Shown: positions 25,960-34,530 of the stretch, piece by piece
Position numbering within the stretch: the stretch's first letter is position 1
Layout of the letters: every line of letters starts with the position of its first letter
Assembly: GCF_007197645.1 (NCBI RefSeq)
Contig: NZ_VKGK01000002.1
Location: forward strand, 62,001-126,000
DNA: 64,000 nucleotides
Source: Shewanella hanedai
Lineage (GTDB): Bacteria; Pseudomonadota; Gammaproteobacteria; Enterobacterales; Shewanellaceae
Direction: 5' to 3'
Notes under the pieces: model-generated
Database searches by the model: none
The model's input: only the letters and a program-made list of their open reading frames with translations
Told to the model about the DNA's origin: nothing
Made by a program: the position numbers and the translations under genes

Positions 25960-27384
25960 TTAATTGTGAACATACCAATAGGCTTCGTTATTTGCTGTGA
26001 ATGCTTCAGCTAAGAGTCGATCTTCTGCTGGTTGCTTTCGTATCAAGAAATTGTGTAAATCTATCATACTCATGCTGTTACCAATCGGTGCCGAGTGATT
26101 TAGTTTGTACCACCCAAAATCAGCTTTTGAAACATCTATTGTTTCTACGCCATTAATTATCGTAATATTTTCGCCCGCTTGCCCTAATCTGATATCACGG
26201 TTAATTGTTTTGGAAAGCCATAGTGCTTTATCTTTTGAAGAGGCATAAAGTGCAACCCTCTCAAACGCTGATTTAACATAAGTAAAATAGTTATTAATAA
26301 ACGCAGACTTAGGTATGTCAGGAGAAGCTAAAGCTAACGAGTCAAAATTAGCTACTTGTGAATTCAGCTGCTTTAACGCTTTAACTAAACAATATGTTCC
26401 CATGCTATGAGCTATGATTGAAATGTTCTTAATACCAAGCTCAGATACGTCCACTATGAGTTTGGCTAAGCAGTCAACAGATTGGTCAACTCTCTCTTTA
26501 TCACCACTATAAGCTAGCGGATTAGCGTGCGATGGCCAACTATATAATAATAAAGGGTTTTTATATTTAAAATCATTTTTTATTTGTGCTGATTTAAATA
26601 ATGCACTTTTAAAGTCAACATTATAACCATGTATAAAAAGAATCAAACTTTCACCTGAAGTTTTTGAGGTTAAACTTTCTCTAAACTCTTTGAAACTAAG
26701 CTCCTCAGTGTGATCAACTGTAAAATGTTTCCCTTTTTTTTCTCCCAACTTGACGTTTAGGACACTAAGAGGTTTTTCTATTTTTCCAAACTTATGGGTT
26801 TCTGGTATTGAAATTTTTGCTATGCCATAGCAAGTAGCAATACCAATATCACTTGAGAACATTCTCGCATCATTTACTTTGACGCGATTAGTTGCGAAGT
26901 GCACATCTACAATTTTCTCAGTAGATTCACTTATATCTTCTCCATGTTCAATAGCTCTTGAAGCAACCTTATTACTGCTTGAACAAATCTTACGATTCTG
27001 TAGTGTTGTAAGTTCAATATCAATTTTTGTAGAGTACTTGCTACGCTTGACGTTGCTCCACCCTTTGCGCGGTGGAGTATAGTCATGTATATCTTCATCA
27101 AGGAAGAGTAATAAATCTGCAACGATTGGAAGAAGGTAGGAAATATGATTATATGAACGATAGTCGCTGGTTTTGAAACTCATACTGCCCAGTACTTCTG
27201 CTACCAAGTTATAAAATTTCCAGACGCCAACTTTTATAGTATTTTGATTTTTATTTATTATAGCAATACAGCCATGCTCATAATTGACATAAAATGGGAT
27301 GCTTTTTGACAGTGTATAATATTCTCTACATTTAAGTTTATCTAAAAACGTCCCAACAATTTGTGGACTTATTTCCATAACCAA
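25960..27384 (-). CDS. DUF900-type alpha/beta hydrolase
   Basis: In this 474-residue protein the C-terminal two thirds match the DUF900 hydrolase family: VDVHFATNR near the domain start, LILFIHGYNVDFKSAL (oxyanion region), LYSWPSHANPLAYSGDK and the nucleophile elbow IIAHSMGTYCLVKAL with Ser in A-H-S-M-G. The N-terminal 150 residues are not recognised. A lipase or esterase function is expected from the fold; the substrate is unknown. It is the last gene of the NdpA / membrane protein / hydrolase series, 130 bp after the membrane protein gene. Confidence 0.75.
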   Translation of the reverse strand: MVMEISPQIVGTFLDKLKCREYYTLSKSIPFYVNYEHGCIAIINKNQNTIKVGVWKFYNLVAEVLGSMSFKTSDYRSYNHISYLLPIVADLLLFLDEDIHDYTPPRKGWSNVKRSKYSTKIDIELTTLQNRKICSSSNKVASRAIEHGEDISESTEKIVDVHFATNRVKVNDARMFSSDIGIATCYGIAKISIPETHKFGKIEKPLSVLNVKLGEKKGKHFTVDHTEELSFKEFRESLTSKTSGESLILFIHGYNVDFKSALFKSAQIKNDFKYKNPLLLYSWPSHANPLAYSGDKERVDQSVDCLAKLIVDVSELGIKNISIIAHSMGTYCLVKALKQLNSQVANFDSLALASPDIPKSAFINNYFTYVKSAFERVALYASSKDKALWLSKTINRDIRLGQAGENITIINGVETIDVSKADFGWYKLNHSAPIGNSMSMIDLHNFLIRKQPAEDRLLAEAFTANNEAYWYVHN

Positions 27385-27514
27385 TTACCTTTTATTACAC
27401 GTTGCGAACTTCACAGCTCTAATTCTGAGACATAGTGTCGCTTTTTTATATGAGTAACTTAATGAAGAGTCTACAACTCTAGGGGCTTACCACTTACACA
27501 ATTATTGAAACTGC

Positions 27515-28822
27515 TTACAATAAAAAATCTAAGCTTAACTTGAGTAGTTTGTCACTATATTTAATAAGAACAAGAACAACAGTGATAACTAAAGGAAACC
27601 AACTATAAAATATATACCACAGTAAACGATGCTTTCGCTTTTCTATGCTTTTCTCGAGTTTCCTTTTCATGGTGCTTATATCTTGAACAACCTCCTCATA
27701 CTTCAACCTCTCGGCACCTTTAGAGCTTAGTTTCTTAAAAACGAACTCCATACTATCGGTTATCTGACTCAATCGTGCTATTTGGTCGCACAACATCCAA
27801 TGTGTGAATAACGAAGTAAAAAATATACCACCTACAACAAAAACATACGCCTCAAAGGTATTAACTTTCGCAAGCATACCCATACCAATTAGTACTGCTG
27901 GGATCGCATATATTTTGGTCTGAATATCTCCTAGAACAGCTTGTATTTTTTCCGCATATTCAAAATATTTTTCTTCAACTTTGTCATGAAATTCACTTAG
28001 CGCGAAATTGTGAATGAACACTTCGTAGTGCTCATCATACGATGTTTTCAGCCGTTCAATATTTTCAAATACCAGTAAAACATATTCTCTTTGAGGAGTT
28101 TCAATTGTCAGCTTTTTGAGCAACTCAACGAATGCGAGTTTGAAAAAATTTCTCTTTTCTTCAATATTTAAGTCTTGCCGCCCTTCGGAGTTAATCAGAG
28201 CCTTAAAATCTCCAATAGGAGAAATATCTAAAGATAGCAGTTCTTCCGTTATTGCCACGCTAAACTCAAACGGTTTGACGAACTTGTCTTCATCAGTTTT
28301 TAGAATAAAATATTGAGATTCCCCCTTGTTTGACACATTGACAATATCAGCCACATTTCTAAAAAGAGAAAGCCACTCTTGAATCATCTCTAACTTAGAT
28401 AATAATAGGGTAGTCTCATCAACATTACTCTGATGCTCTGAATTGATGACGTAAAACAATGTTGGAAGAGCGGCTCCACGTGCCAACTGAACTGAGAACT
28501 TACTAATTAATTCTTGTTCACTTTGAACAAAGCACATTCTGTTACCAGAATCATCTGATTTAAGTGTTAAATTAATCTTTGTACAATTTGCGCCAACTGA
28601 CCAATCACATACAGCTGCATAGTCAATTTCAATGTCAAATTCATTAAAAGCCCAGCGGTTCTGGTATAGGAACGTTAAGTGGTCAACATGTGATTGAGTT
28701 AAGCTAAAGTTATCATCAACTTTAATCCAATTTAAATTTGGAGCAGCAACGTTCGGTAAACTTTTAAACAAGTCTACTAAATGGTTAAAAACCGATGCTA
28801 TTGTTGCTCTTTCAGTTGTCAT
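27515..28822 (-). CDS. Membrane protein with C-terminal helices and coiled coil
   Basis: The 435-residue product has a long soluble N-terminal part (about 1-280), two transmembrane segments near 290-330 (AIPAVLIGMGMLAKV, VFVVGGIFFTSLFTHWML), a coiled coil (EEVVQDISTMKRKLEKSIEKRK) and a final membrane helix near 408-425. The family is not recognised. Its ATG overlaps the stop of the NdpA-like gene (TAATG), so the pair is translationally coupled. A cytoplasmic sensor linked to a membrane effector is one reading; it is inference. Confidence 0.65.
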   Translation of the reverse strand: MTTERATIASVFNHLVDLFKSLPNVAAPNLNWIKVDDNFSLTQSHVDHLTFLYQNRWAFNEFDIEIDYAAVCDWSVGANCTKINLTLKSDDSGNRMCFVQSEQELISKFSVQLARGAALPTLFYVINSEHQSNVDETTLLLSKLEMIQEWLSLFRNVADIVNVSNKGESQYFILKTDEDKFVKPFEFSVAITEELLSLDISPIGDFKALINSEGRQDLNIEEKRNFFKLAFVELLKKLTIETPQREYVLLVFENIERLKTSYDEHYEVFIHNFALSEFHDKVEEKYFEYAEKIQAVLGDIQTKIYAIPAVLIGMGMLAKVNTFEAYVFVVGGIFFTSLFTHWMLCDQIARLSQITDSMEFVFKKLSSKGAERLKYEEVVQDISTMKRKLEKSIEKRKHRLLWYIFYSWFPLVITVVLVLIKYSDKLLKLSLDFLL

Positions 28823-29877
28823 TATGAGTTGCTGTTAAGCTCTTGTTCTATAGCCTGTATAAATTCACGAGATAGATCTTTGAGGATAAGTTTATCGCCA
28901 TTAGGATCGAATAATATAGGCTTATGCTCATCTGCTTCGCAGGTTGTCACACCGAGGGACTGCCTGTCGAAGTTTACTGAAACATTAGCGCTGGAAAACG
29001 AAATTCTAGACATGCTCTCCACTGCACCTTTCACAGCATTAAAATGGTCAGGTAATTGCCAATCTTCTGTTTTCGCAAATTCTAAAAAGCCGTCTCTTGC
29101 TTCATCAGCGACATCCTCAGGTAAAAATGCATTTGCTATTTCGTTTATGCGTTGCAATGTTACCACTGAGCCAAGATTATCTTTAAAATAATTAACCAAC
29201 ATTGTATCAGCTGACTTTAGCGTGCTAGCACTATCGGTATATTGTTTAAGGTATGCCTCTAACGCTTTTGGTGATTTTTTAACTGCAACTGTTGGTGTCA
29301 CATTATCAGTACAAGAAAACGCTGATTGGAAATAGTCGCTAGGCTCTCCCTTTTTACTGATAAAACCTAAATAACTTTGTATTACACTCGTAGCACCAAT
29401 ACTACTTTGGTAATTGTTAACATTAACCTCGAGCGCTTGATATAACTTACTTATATCAACATGAACATTGAGTTGCGGAATTAAATCGGTTAATTTTACA
29501 CCTTTAGTGTTTTTTATCATCGCAATTAATAAGCGATTACAACCTCGATAATTATACTCAATAAAACATATATAGCCTCCTGTTCCTGATGTGCCAGACA
29601 TGTTACTAGCCAATCGCGTCATAGAGTTTGAAGTTAGTAATGTAAATTGATCATCAGATGAATCGCTTTCTGTATAGCTTATCAATTCAGTAGGAAATGC
29701 TCCTCCTTGCCTAAACTTACCCCACATTACTGACGTTTTTTTAATATATACATCTGCAATATCTTGAGCTAAGCCCAATACTATAGGATCCTCTAAATCA
29801 AGTAAGTTTGGTGCCATCGAAGGATCTTGATTTTTGATTAGTTCATGAATAATGAAATGTGAGACTATTACTGACAT
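28822..29877 (-). CDS. NdpA/YejK-like nucleoid-associated protein
   Basis: This 351-residue protein fits the 37-kDa nucleoid-associated protein family (NdpA): VSHFIIHELIKN at the start, a GGYICFIEYNYRGCNRLLIA block near 100-120 followed by KNTKGVKLTDL, YLGFISKKGEPSDYF near 175, and a C-terminal DGFLEFAKTEDWQLP. Chromosomal YejK binds DNA; accessory copies paired with other genes recur in mobile islands. Here it is coupled to the membrane protein downstream and to a small ORF upstream, which argues for a dedicated module. Confidence 0.75.
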   Translation of the reverse strand: MSVIVSHFIIHELIKNQDPSMAPNLLDLEDPIVLGLAQDIADVYIKKTSVMWGKFRQGGAFPTELISYTESDSSDDQFTLLTSNSMTRLASNMSGTSGTGGYICFIEYNYRGCNRLLIAMIKNTKGVKLTDLIPQLNVHVDISKLYQALEVNVNNYQSSIGATSVIQSYLGFISKKGEPSDYFQSAFSCTDNVTPTVAVKKSPKALEAYLKQYTDSASTLKSADTMLVNYFKDNLGSVVTLQRINEIANAFLPEDVADEARDGFLEFAKTEDWQLPDHFNAVKGAVESMSRISFSSANVSVNFDRQSLGVTTCEADEHKPILFDPNGDKLILKDLSREFIQAIEQELNSNS

Positions 29878-30032
29878 ACAAACATCCCTTTGATATTTAT
29901 CTTAGCCAAATCACAAGTTAGGCCATGCTCTAAGCCCCTCAGTATTATTTTCTTCATCTCTTCTATTGAGTTTAATCTGCTTGGATTTTTCTTTTTTAGC
30001 AACCAACCAACCTTCAAGTAATTGATTTTCAT
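29868..30032 (-). CDS. Small basic protein upstream of the NdpA-like gene
   Basis: The start is placed at MKINYLKVGWLLKKKNPSR, giving 54 residues; a longer frame to 30155 is proline-rich and lacks a good ribosome binding site. The product is basic and ends KINIKGMFVCQ. Its 3' end overlaps the NdpA-like gene by 10 bp, a sign of coupling. No family is recognised. Confidence 0.45.
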   Translation of the reverse strand: MKINYLKVGWLLKKKNPSRLNSIEEMKKIILRGLEHGLTCDLAKINIKGMFVCQ

Positions 30033-30221
30033 ATTCTTTTGTCGACCCCGTACATTAAATAGATATATCAGCTGTGTGCAGTAAATCGAGGGAAGTGATA
30101 ATGCTGGCTTCCTTGCCTCGATGGGTGGTTTTGTAGGACGTTTAACTAACAACATTACTTGAAAACCTAAACCGAAACCGTGTGTTAGCTCGTAATGTTA
30201 CTTCAAAAAACAATAACTAAG

Positions 30222-30258
30222 ACACCCATTGTTAAATCTAACTGATTGGGTGTTTTTT
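30222..30258 (+). terminator. Rho-independent-type terminator
   Basis: The stem ACACCCA/TGGGTGT is followed by TTTTTT on the plus strand. No intact plus-strand gene precedes it, so it may be a leftover of a lost gene or shield the NdpA module from antisense transcription. Confidence 0.55.
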
Positions 30259-30684
30259 GGGGAAAGCTTTCGTTGCAAAGCGTGAAAAACAGCTATAATA
30301 TTGATACAAATCAATCGCTTGCGCTGTTACACCTGCTTTTTCTGAAATAGAGTGAGTGCTGCTAGCTTATCTACATCCCTTAATGGCTACTTTCATGAGT
30401 AGCCTGCGTTCCCCTAACTGCAAACACAATAACCTACTTTTGTTATGGGTTTCAATATGCAGACCGTTATTTCATTGAAAAATATAGTTTTTAGCTGATA
30501 GGAATAAATGAGGTCAGTGTAAAATTTAGCTAGGTTTATAAGTTTGTGTCATTAATCAAAATGATTAAAGCAGAAATCACAAATGATGCAACCTTTGGCG
30601 CAAGCCTTTCATCCATAATTCGATAAGTTTTTGTATATCAAACCTCTATTAATCAAAAACTGATGAAATCATCTGTCAACTCAC

Positions 30685-30760
30685 TTTGGGGCAGAAATGT
30701 CTTAGAGTGATCGCTCTAAGACATAAGTGGACATAAATGAGTCAGAGCTTAAGCTCTGAA
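30685..30760 (+). repeat. Island palindromic repeat, best two-unit copy
   Basis: Unit 1 is TTTGGGGCAGAAAT plus a 24-bp palindrome (GTCTTAGAG...CTCTAAGAC, 30699-30722). Unit 2 is GTGGACATAAATGAG plus a perfect 18-bp palindrome TCAGAGCTTAAGCTCTGA (30742-30759). GGAAAATATGG follows at 30778. It lies 3' of the 220-residue protein gene. Confidence 0.8.
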
Positions 30761-30790
30761 AATAACTATTCGCATTAAGGAAAATATGGG

Positions 30791-30830
30791 GATAAGGATA
30801 GGTCGCGGCTACGCGCGGCCTATCCTTATC
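30791..30830. terminator. Long GC-rich hairpin 3' of the 220-residue ORF
   Basis: GATAAGGATAGGTCGCG and CGCGGCCTATCCTTATC pair almost perfectly around a short loop, 8 bp beyond the stop codon on the minus strand. There is no T run, so termination is inferred from position. Confidence 0.55.
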
Positions 30831-30838
30831 TGTTATAT

Positions 30839-31501
30839 TTATTTTAACCACCCATATATGATATTTCTCTGTATACACCAATTCTCAATTTTATGATGAA
30901 AGTATCTTGAACCCTGGTCAATTTCAATTTTAGCAATATACTTACGCGCTTGTTTAAGTGTGCCCGCAGCGCACTCTTGAACAAGTTGGATTGGACCTAC
31001 ATGAAATTCTTCACTCCATGGTTGGCCATTTGTAGAGTGTTTACTTACGTTGCAACCGCTAGGAGAAAACTGATTCATTGTTAGTTCTTTCTGAGTTTCA
31101 ATTTCTACATTGCTTCTAAAAGCATCAGTTTGCGAAGCATCGAACACAATTCGACCGATATTACTAGAGATGACACTAGGATCATCTTCTAGCTTTTTCC
31201 TTTCGATATTTTGAAGATTTTTATCCACCTGTAGCCTAACGTTTGATTCGTGTACTACTTCGCCATATTTATTATTAGAGTGAACGGGATGTATTTTGGA
31301 ATTTGCTCTCAAGTAAAAGTAGTCAAGTGTAACTCTAACCGTTTGGTCACATCTCCGGTGATTTAAATTTTTATTTCTTGTTAAGCTAATCCCATCAGTT
31401 AGTTCACCGTTAAAATAAAATGTTGTATGGGCAGAAATCTCATTTTTATCAATGAAACTTTCAAAATTCACTCTATCGACATAGTAAAAAAGTTTAGTCA
31501 T
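30839..31501 (-). CDS. Hypothetical protein with a possible ADP-ribosyltransferase-like start
   Basis: This 220-residue soluble protein was not assigned. The N-terminus (LFYYVDRVNFESFIDKNEIS then DGISLTRNKNL) has the arrangement of phage and ADP-ribosyltransferase-like proteins in which an aromatic/Arg strand is followed by G-x-S-x-T-R. That likeness is weak and by eye. The middle (QVDKNLQNIERKKLEDDPSV) is helical. It forms a single-gene module between a hairpin and a repeat copy on one side and an intron-like fragment on the other. Confidence 0.6.
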   Translation of the reverse strand: MTKLFYYVDRVNFESFIDKNEISAHTTFYFNGELTDGISLTRNKNLNHRRCDQTVRVTLDYFYLRANSKIHPVHSNNKYGEVVHESNVRLQVDKNLQNIERKKLEDDPSVISSNIGRIVFDASQTDAFRSNVEIETQKELTMNQFSPSGCNVSKHSTNGQPWSEEFHVGPIQLVQECAAGTLKQARKYIAKIEIDQGSRYFHHKIENWCIQRNIIYGWLK

Positions 31502-31589
31502 AAACTGTGTATGGAACTCTCAATTATCCAAAATAAATATAACGCCAAGCTCAACTGCGTGCTCCTGCATTACTCTACTTCCTGAATCC

Positions 31590-31661
31590 GTTCAGTCGTG
31601 TGCGGAGCCGCATGCAGGGTAGTGTGGGGGCTGGAGGCTAGATATCTCCGGCTACCTGATT
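31590..31661 (+). mobile_element. Possible 3' remnant of a group II intron
   Basis: GTGTGCGGAGCCGCATGC, then AGGGTAGTGTGGG, then a 7-bp stem GCTGGAG...CTCCGGC and a CTACCTGAT end resemble the domain V/VI end of bacterial group II introns. No reverse transcriptase is present. The minus-strand AlbA_2 gene takes its stop codon from this sequence (the CTACC at 31652), so the insertion may have changed that protein's C-terminus. Confidence 0.4.
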
Positions 31662-32830
31662 AGAAATCGCTCGGACAACTCCATCATTTCATTAATTGAA
31701 TAATTCTTTACTTCAGCACTAACATTGATGAGTAAATTTAACTTTTCGGGGATTTCTAGGTCATCAGAATATATAGTAACACTTGCAGATATTTGGCATG
31801 AATCTGTAATTTTCACGCACAGACATTCAGAGCAGACTAGAGAATCTTTAGATTGTAGTTTCCCAAAATCAAAATTAGCACGATACCCTTCTGCAATAGT
31901 CTTTATGCTTAAGTCATAAATAGCAGGAGCCCTATTATAATTATGTAAAGATGGATAGCCAGTTTCTGGTTCTGGACGTTCCGGCACTCGACACTCATGA
32001 AAAACAACGCTACCTTCCGGTAATCCTTGGAAATCTACGACTGCCCTTACGTCTCGTGCAACTAGGTTCCCGTCATTTTTCACCCCGATTTTGAGAGTGA
32101 AAAATGATTGAACCTGCCTAAAGTACTCTGCGAACTCAGAGTAATACTCTCTGTTCTTACCACCTAAAAGAGAGGAGGATAATGCAAAGTGTCGGAATTG
32201 AGGTGGGTAGTCAATCTCTCCATATTTCGGAAACTCGTCTTTGCCTGGTATTTTCGCCAGAAGTACCGACTCATCAATGCTATCCAGCTGTATTTCATCA
32301 TGCTCACCACTAACAATAAAAACTTCTAATTTCGGTGATTTTTTGACCTCCCCATTGTCACTTGATCCCATACTCGCTATTTCGTCAGGAAGTGCAATCG
32401 ACGTGGATGACCCTCTCCTTACATAAACCGTGTTAGCCTTGAGGCTAGCAAAATCCTTTTTAAGGAAAACTGGTCTGCTTTGAACCGGTATAGTGATGAG
32501 GGCTATTTTTTTACCTTCCATTTCTGTTGTTAGGTACGAGAAATGTATTGGTTTGTTAATTTTTGACTGAATGAACTGCTGCAATTGTGCGTCATCAAGA
32601 TCGTCAGAGATACCCTCAATTAGAGACTTTCCCCCTTTAAGCTCTTTAACTCCGATAAGTATGTACGCATCTGAACGCCTCCAAGCATTTGAGAATGCGA
32701 CAATATCTTTTAGGAGTTCAGCCTTTTCCCAGTCTTGAGCCTTTACAAACTTATATTGCTCAGACTTGAAGTCAAGAGTGGTGCTTTCCTCTTCATATAG
32801 AAGGCTATTGATAAGTTCTTCAGTGCTCAT
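31652..32830 (-). CDS. AlbA_2 (Schlafen-type) domain protein
   Basis: This 392-residue protein begins with the AlbA_2 domain: EEESTTLDFKSEQYKF, KDIVAFSNAWRRSDAYILIG, LIEGISDDLDD and ITIPVQSRPVFL followed by TVYVRRGSST. AlbA_2 domains are related to Schlafen cores and bind or cleave nucleic acids or nucleotides; they are frequent in mobile and defence islands. The C-terminal 220 residues are beta-rich and not recognised. The stop codon lies in a group II intron-like fragment, so the C-terminus could be truncated. No second gene is coupled to it. Confidence 0.75.
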   Translation of the reverse strand: MSTEELINSLLYEEESTTLDFKSEQYKFVKAQDWEKAELLKDIVAFSNAWRRSDAYILIGVKELKGGKSLIEGISDDLDDAQLQQFIQSKINKPIHFSYLTTEMEGKKIALITIPVQSRPVFLKKDFASLKANTVYVRRGSSTSIALPDEIASMGSSDNGEVKKSPKLEVFIVSGEHDEIQLDSIDESVLLAKIPGKDEFPKYGEIDYPPQFRHFALSSSLLGGKNREYYSEFAEYFRQVQSFFTLKIGVKNDGNLVARDVRAVVDFQGLPEGSVVFHECRVPERPEPETGYPSLHNYNRAPAIYDLSIKTIAEGYRANFDFGKLQSKDSLVCSECLCVKITDSCQISASVTIYSDDLEIPEKLNLLINVSAEVKNYSINEMMELSERFLIR

Positions 32831-33326
32831 AAATTTCCAACGTTTGTATAACGTACATGCGCGTTTATCAACTCAGACCAGTAAAAATCTTGCACTGGCT
32901 TCCCTTTGGTTATCAAACCCTACTTCATTTCGTTTAGATCAATTTACGAGTAAAGCGTGCATGTGCATTTGATGCTACCTCTGCCTGTAACCTAACTCTA
33001 CACGAATGCTAGCCTACTGTTTTATCAAAACTTATTCAATATCAATGCTAGTAAACCGTGCTCAATTTTTACTAAATGTCAATAACACTGTATAAAAGAC
33101 AATATTCAAAAGAAATATCTAGAAGTACGGTGACAAAAAGTAGGGTAAAACGGACGGCAGAGAAAATGGAAAATTAAAGGCCCTAAAACGTTTTGGGGCA
33201 AAAACGTCTTAGAGTGATCGCTCTAAGACGTAACTGGACAGAAATGGGTTATAGCTAGGAGTCTAAAGGTGGTTCTTAGGAGCCGGAAAGTATGGTAATC
33301 AAAAAAGTTTACACTGACCCCACATA
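32831..33326. other. 500-bp spacer with long imperfect inverted repeat and repeat copy
   Basis: No gene is visible. CGTACATGCGCGTTTATC near 32855 and GAGTAAAGCGTGCATGTGC near 32948 form a long-range imperfect inverted repeat across about 80 bp, somewhat like an integron attC fold but without a clear R box. A repeat-family copy lies at 33190-33268, and a minus-strand GGGGTCAGTGTAAAC lies near 33309-33323. Confidence 0.45.
33190..33268 (+). repeat. Island palindromic repeat, two-unit copy at 33.2 kb
   Basis: TTTTGGGGCAAAA precedes a 28-bp palindrome (ACGTCTTAGAG...CTCTAAGACGT, 33204-33231), then CTGGACAGAAATGGG and a weaker TTATAGC...GTCTAA unit. GGAAAGTATGG follows at 33285. It lies about 60 bp 3' of the 272-residue protein gene. 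Confidence 0.8.
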
Positions 33327-34145
33327 TCATATAGCGTGCCTAGTTAAGCTACCTAAGGCTTGTCGTTTTATTGTTGTTTTGCTAAAGACTTCATCAGCGC
33401 AATCGCCCTTACTAATTAGTTTCGTTACATATGAATAACTAATCATTGGTGATAACGATCTGTACGCTGCCATGATACTTGGGTACCAGTTATTATGTAC
33501 AGTTATGGGTTTCGATATATTGAAACAGCCCAGACCTACAATTGTAGAGCGATCAAGGTTAATTATCTTTTTATTCGCTTGACTAACAGTTGCTGAAAAA
33601 TCTAACACATCATAAGTTCTCGCACCTTTGGAGGCTTTACCAAGTACTAATCTGAATTCTTTATCGCAGTCCTTGAGCTTGATTACTTGACAAACTTTCC
33701 CCCTTGATAGTTCGTAGCTGTTATAACCATCCCAGTCCATTGTTGCGCCCTTAGAAAAGTGACTATGATTAACTTCTGTCATATTTTCAACTCTACCATT
33801 CTTTACAACAACATCCTCACGATGGATTGAGACTTGCTGCTCATTTGCTGAGAAGTAGTAATCAAGTCGCTGCTGTTCAGCTAGTTCTCGTTGTTTCTCG
33901 TTTAGTTTACTTTGCTCTTCTTCGTTGCTCCTTGTGGCAGTCACTCCGACATCATAAAGTTCGCCAGTAATGCATCCGGTAATTTTATTTATCTCATAGC
34001 AATCAACTATAGCGTCGCGCCTAACTCCTTCATTTGATAGTTCATCTCGTAACATTAAGAACATCTGTTTATTGTCCATAATATTACTGTTTTTTGCGAT
34101 TTCTTTGGCTTTTGCAAGAATGTTTTGTTTGCCTTTGATTACCAT
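33327..34145 (-). CDS. Hypothetical protein, cargo module
   Basis: This 272-residue soluble protein is not recognised. A charged helical stretch (residues of about 78-98, NEEEQSKLNEKQRELAEQQR) resembles a coiled coil, followed by a beta-rich region with GATMDWDGYNSYELSRGKV. GGAGGAGCAATGGT around the start gives a usable ribosome binding site. It stands as a single-gene module with a repeat-family copy on each side (33.2 and 34.3 kb). Confidence 0.6.
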   Translation of the reverse strand: MVIKGKQNILAKAKEIAKNSNIMDNKQMFLMLRDELSNEGVRRDAIVDCYEINKITGCITGELYDVGVTATRSNEEEQSKLNEKQRELAEQQRLDYYFSANEQQVSIHREDVVVKNGRVENMTEVNHSHFSKGATMDWDGYNSYELSRGKVCQVIKLKDCDKEFRLVLGKASKGARTYDVLDFSATVSQANKKIINLDRSTIVGLGCFNISKPITVHNNWYPSIMAAYRSLSPMISYSYVTKLISKGDCADEVFSKTTIKRQALGSLTRHAI

Positions 34146-34282
34146 TGCTCCTCCTCCTTGGTTTGCTTACTTAAACACAGTGAAAATGATCGATTGAGTT
34201 CACTTCAAAGCGAGTAATTGTTCGCTCGGTAATAACAGTAGAGCTTTATTCACCCTATTTAACTTTTAAACTGCGAAACTCA

Positions 34283-34325
34283 TTTTGGGGCATAAATGCG
34301 TTATAGCTTAAGCTCTAATGCATCA
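34283..34325 (+). repeat. Island palindromic repeat, copy at 34.3 kb
   Basis: TTTTGGGGCATAA leads a 28-bp imperfect palindrome (ATGCGTTATAGC...GCTCTAATGCAT, 34296-34323). The preceding AACTGCGAAACTCA is shared with the copy at 23.7 kb. Confidence 0.7.
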
Positions 34326-34497
34326 TTACCATTTTCCATCTGCGCTAATTATACATCTGACTACATCGGTGTAAAGTTGGGTGTGATTTTATTTTGATTA
34401 ACTTTGATTCAGTATTTGATAAATCGAACTGCAACCGATAAGACAAAATAGGGGAAATGGATAGGGTATGTGTGTACCTAAAATTGGCTGCTGACTC

Positions 34498-34530
34498 GTT
34501 TTGGGGCATTAATGTGTCAGCTAGATCCCA
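34498..34530 (+). repeat. Island palindromic repeat, truncated copy
   Basis: TTTTGGGGCATTAATGTGTC is followed by AGCTAGATCC, after which the similarity is lost. Only the left half of the palindrome remains. Confidence 0.5.

Larger units (their letters stand above)
30156..30838. other. 680-bp spacer with terminator, repeat copy and hairpin
   Basis: No gene is supported. Contents: a hairpin ACACCCA...TGGGTGT with a T6 run at 30222-30258 (terminator for plus-strand transcription), a GAGGTCAGTGTAAA motif at 30501-30514, a repeat-family copy at 30685-30760 and a long hairpin at 30791-30830. Confidence 0.6.

Noticed and set aside
29868..30155. Full 95-residue version of the small ORF before the NdpA-like gene
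   Set aside because: The first 41 residues are proline-rich and lack a ribosome binding site; only the 54-residue version is kept.
32840..32975. Integron attC site
   Set aside because: There is a long imperfect inverted repeat, but no convincing R box (GTTRRRY) and no integron integrase in the window.
23697..34530. Integron cassette array as explanation for the module-border repeats
   Set aside because: The repeats lack attC boxes, and several modules hold more than one coupled gene with a private promoter region.
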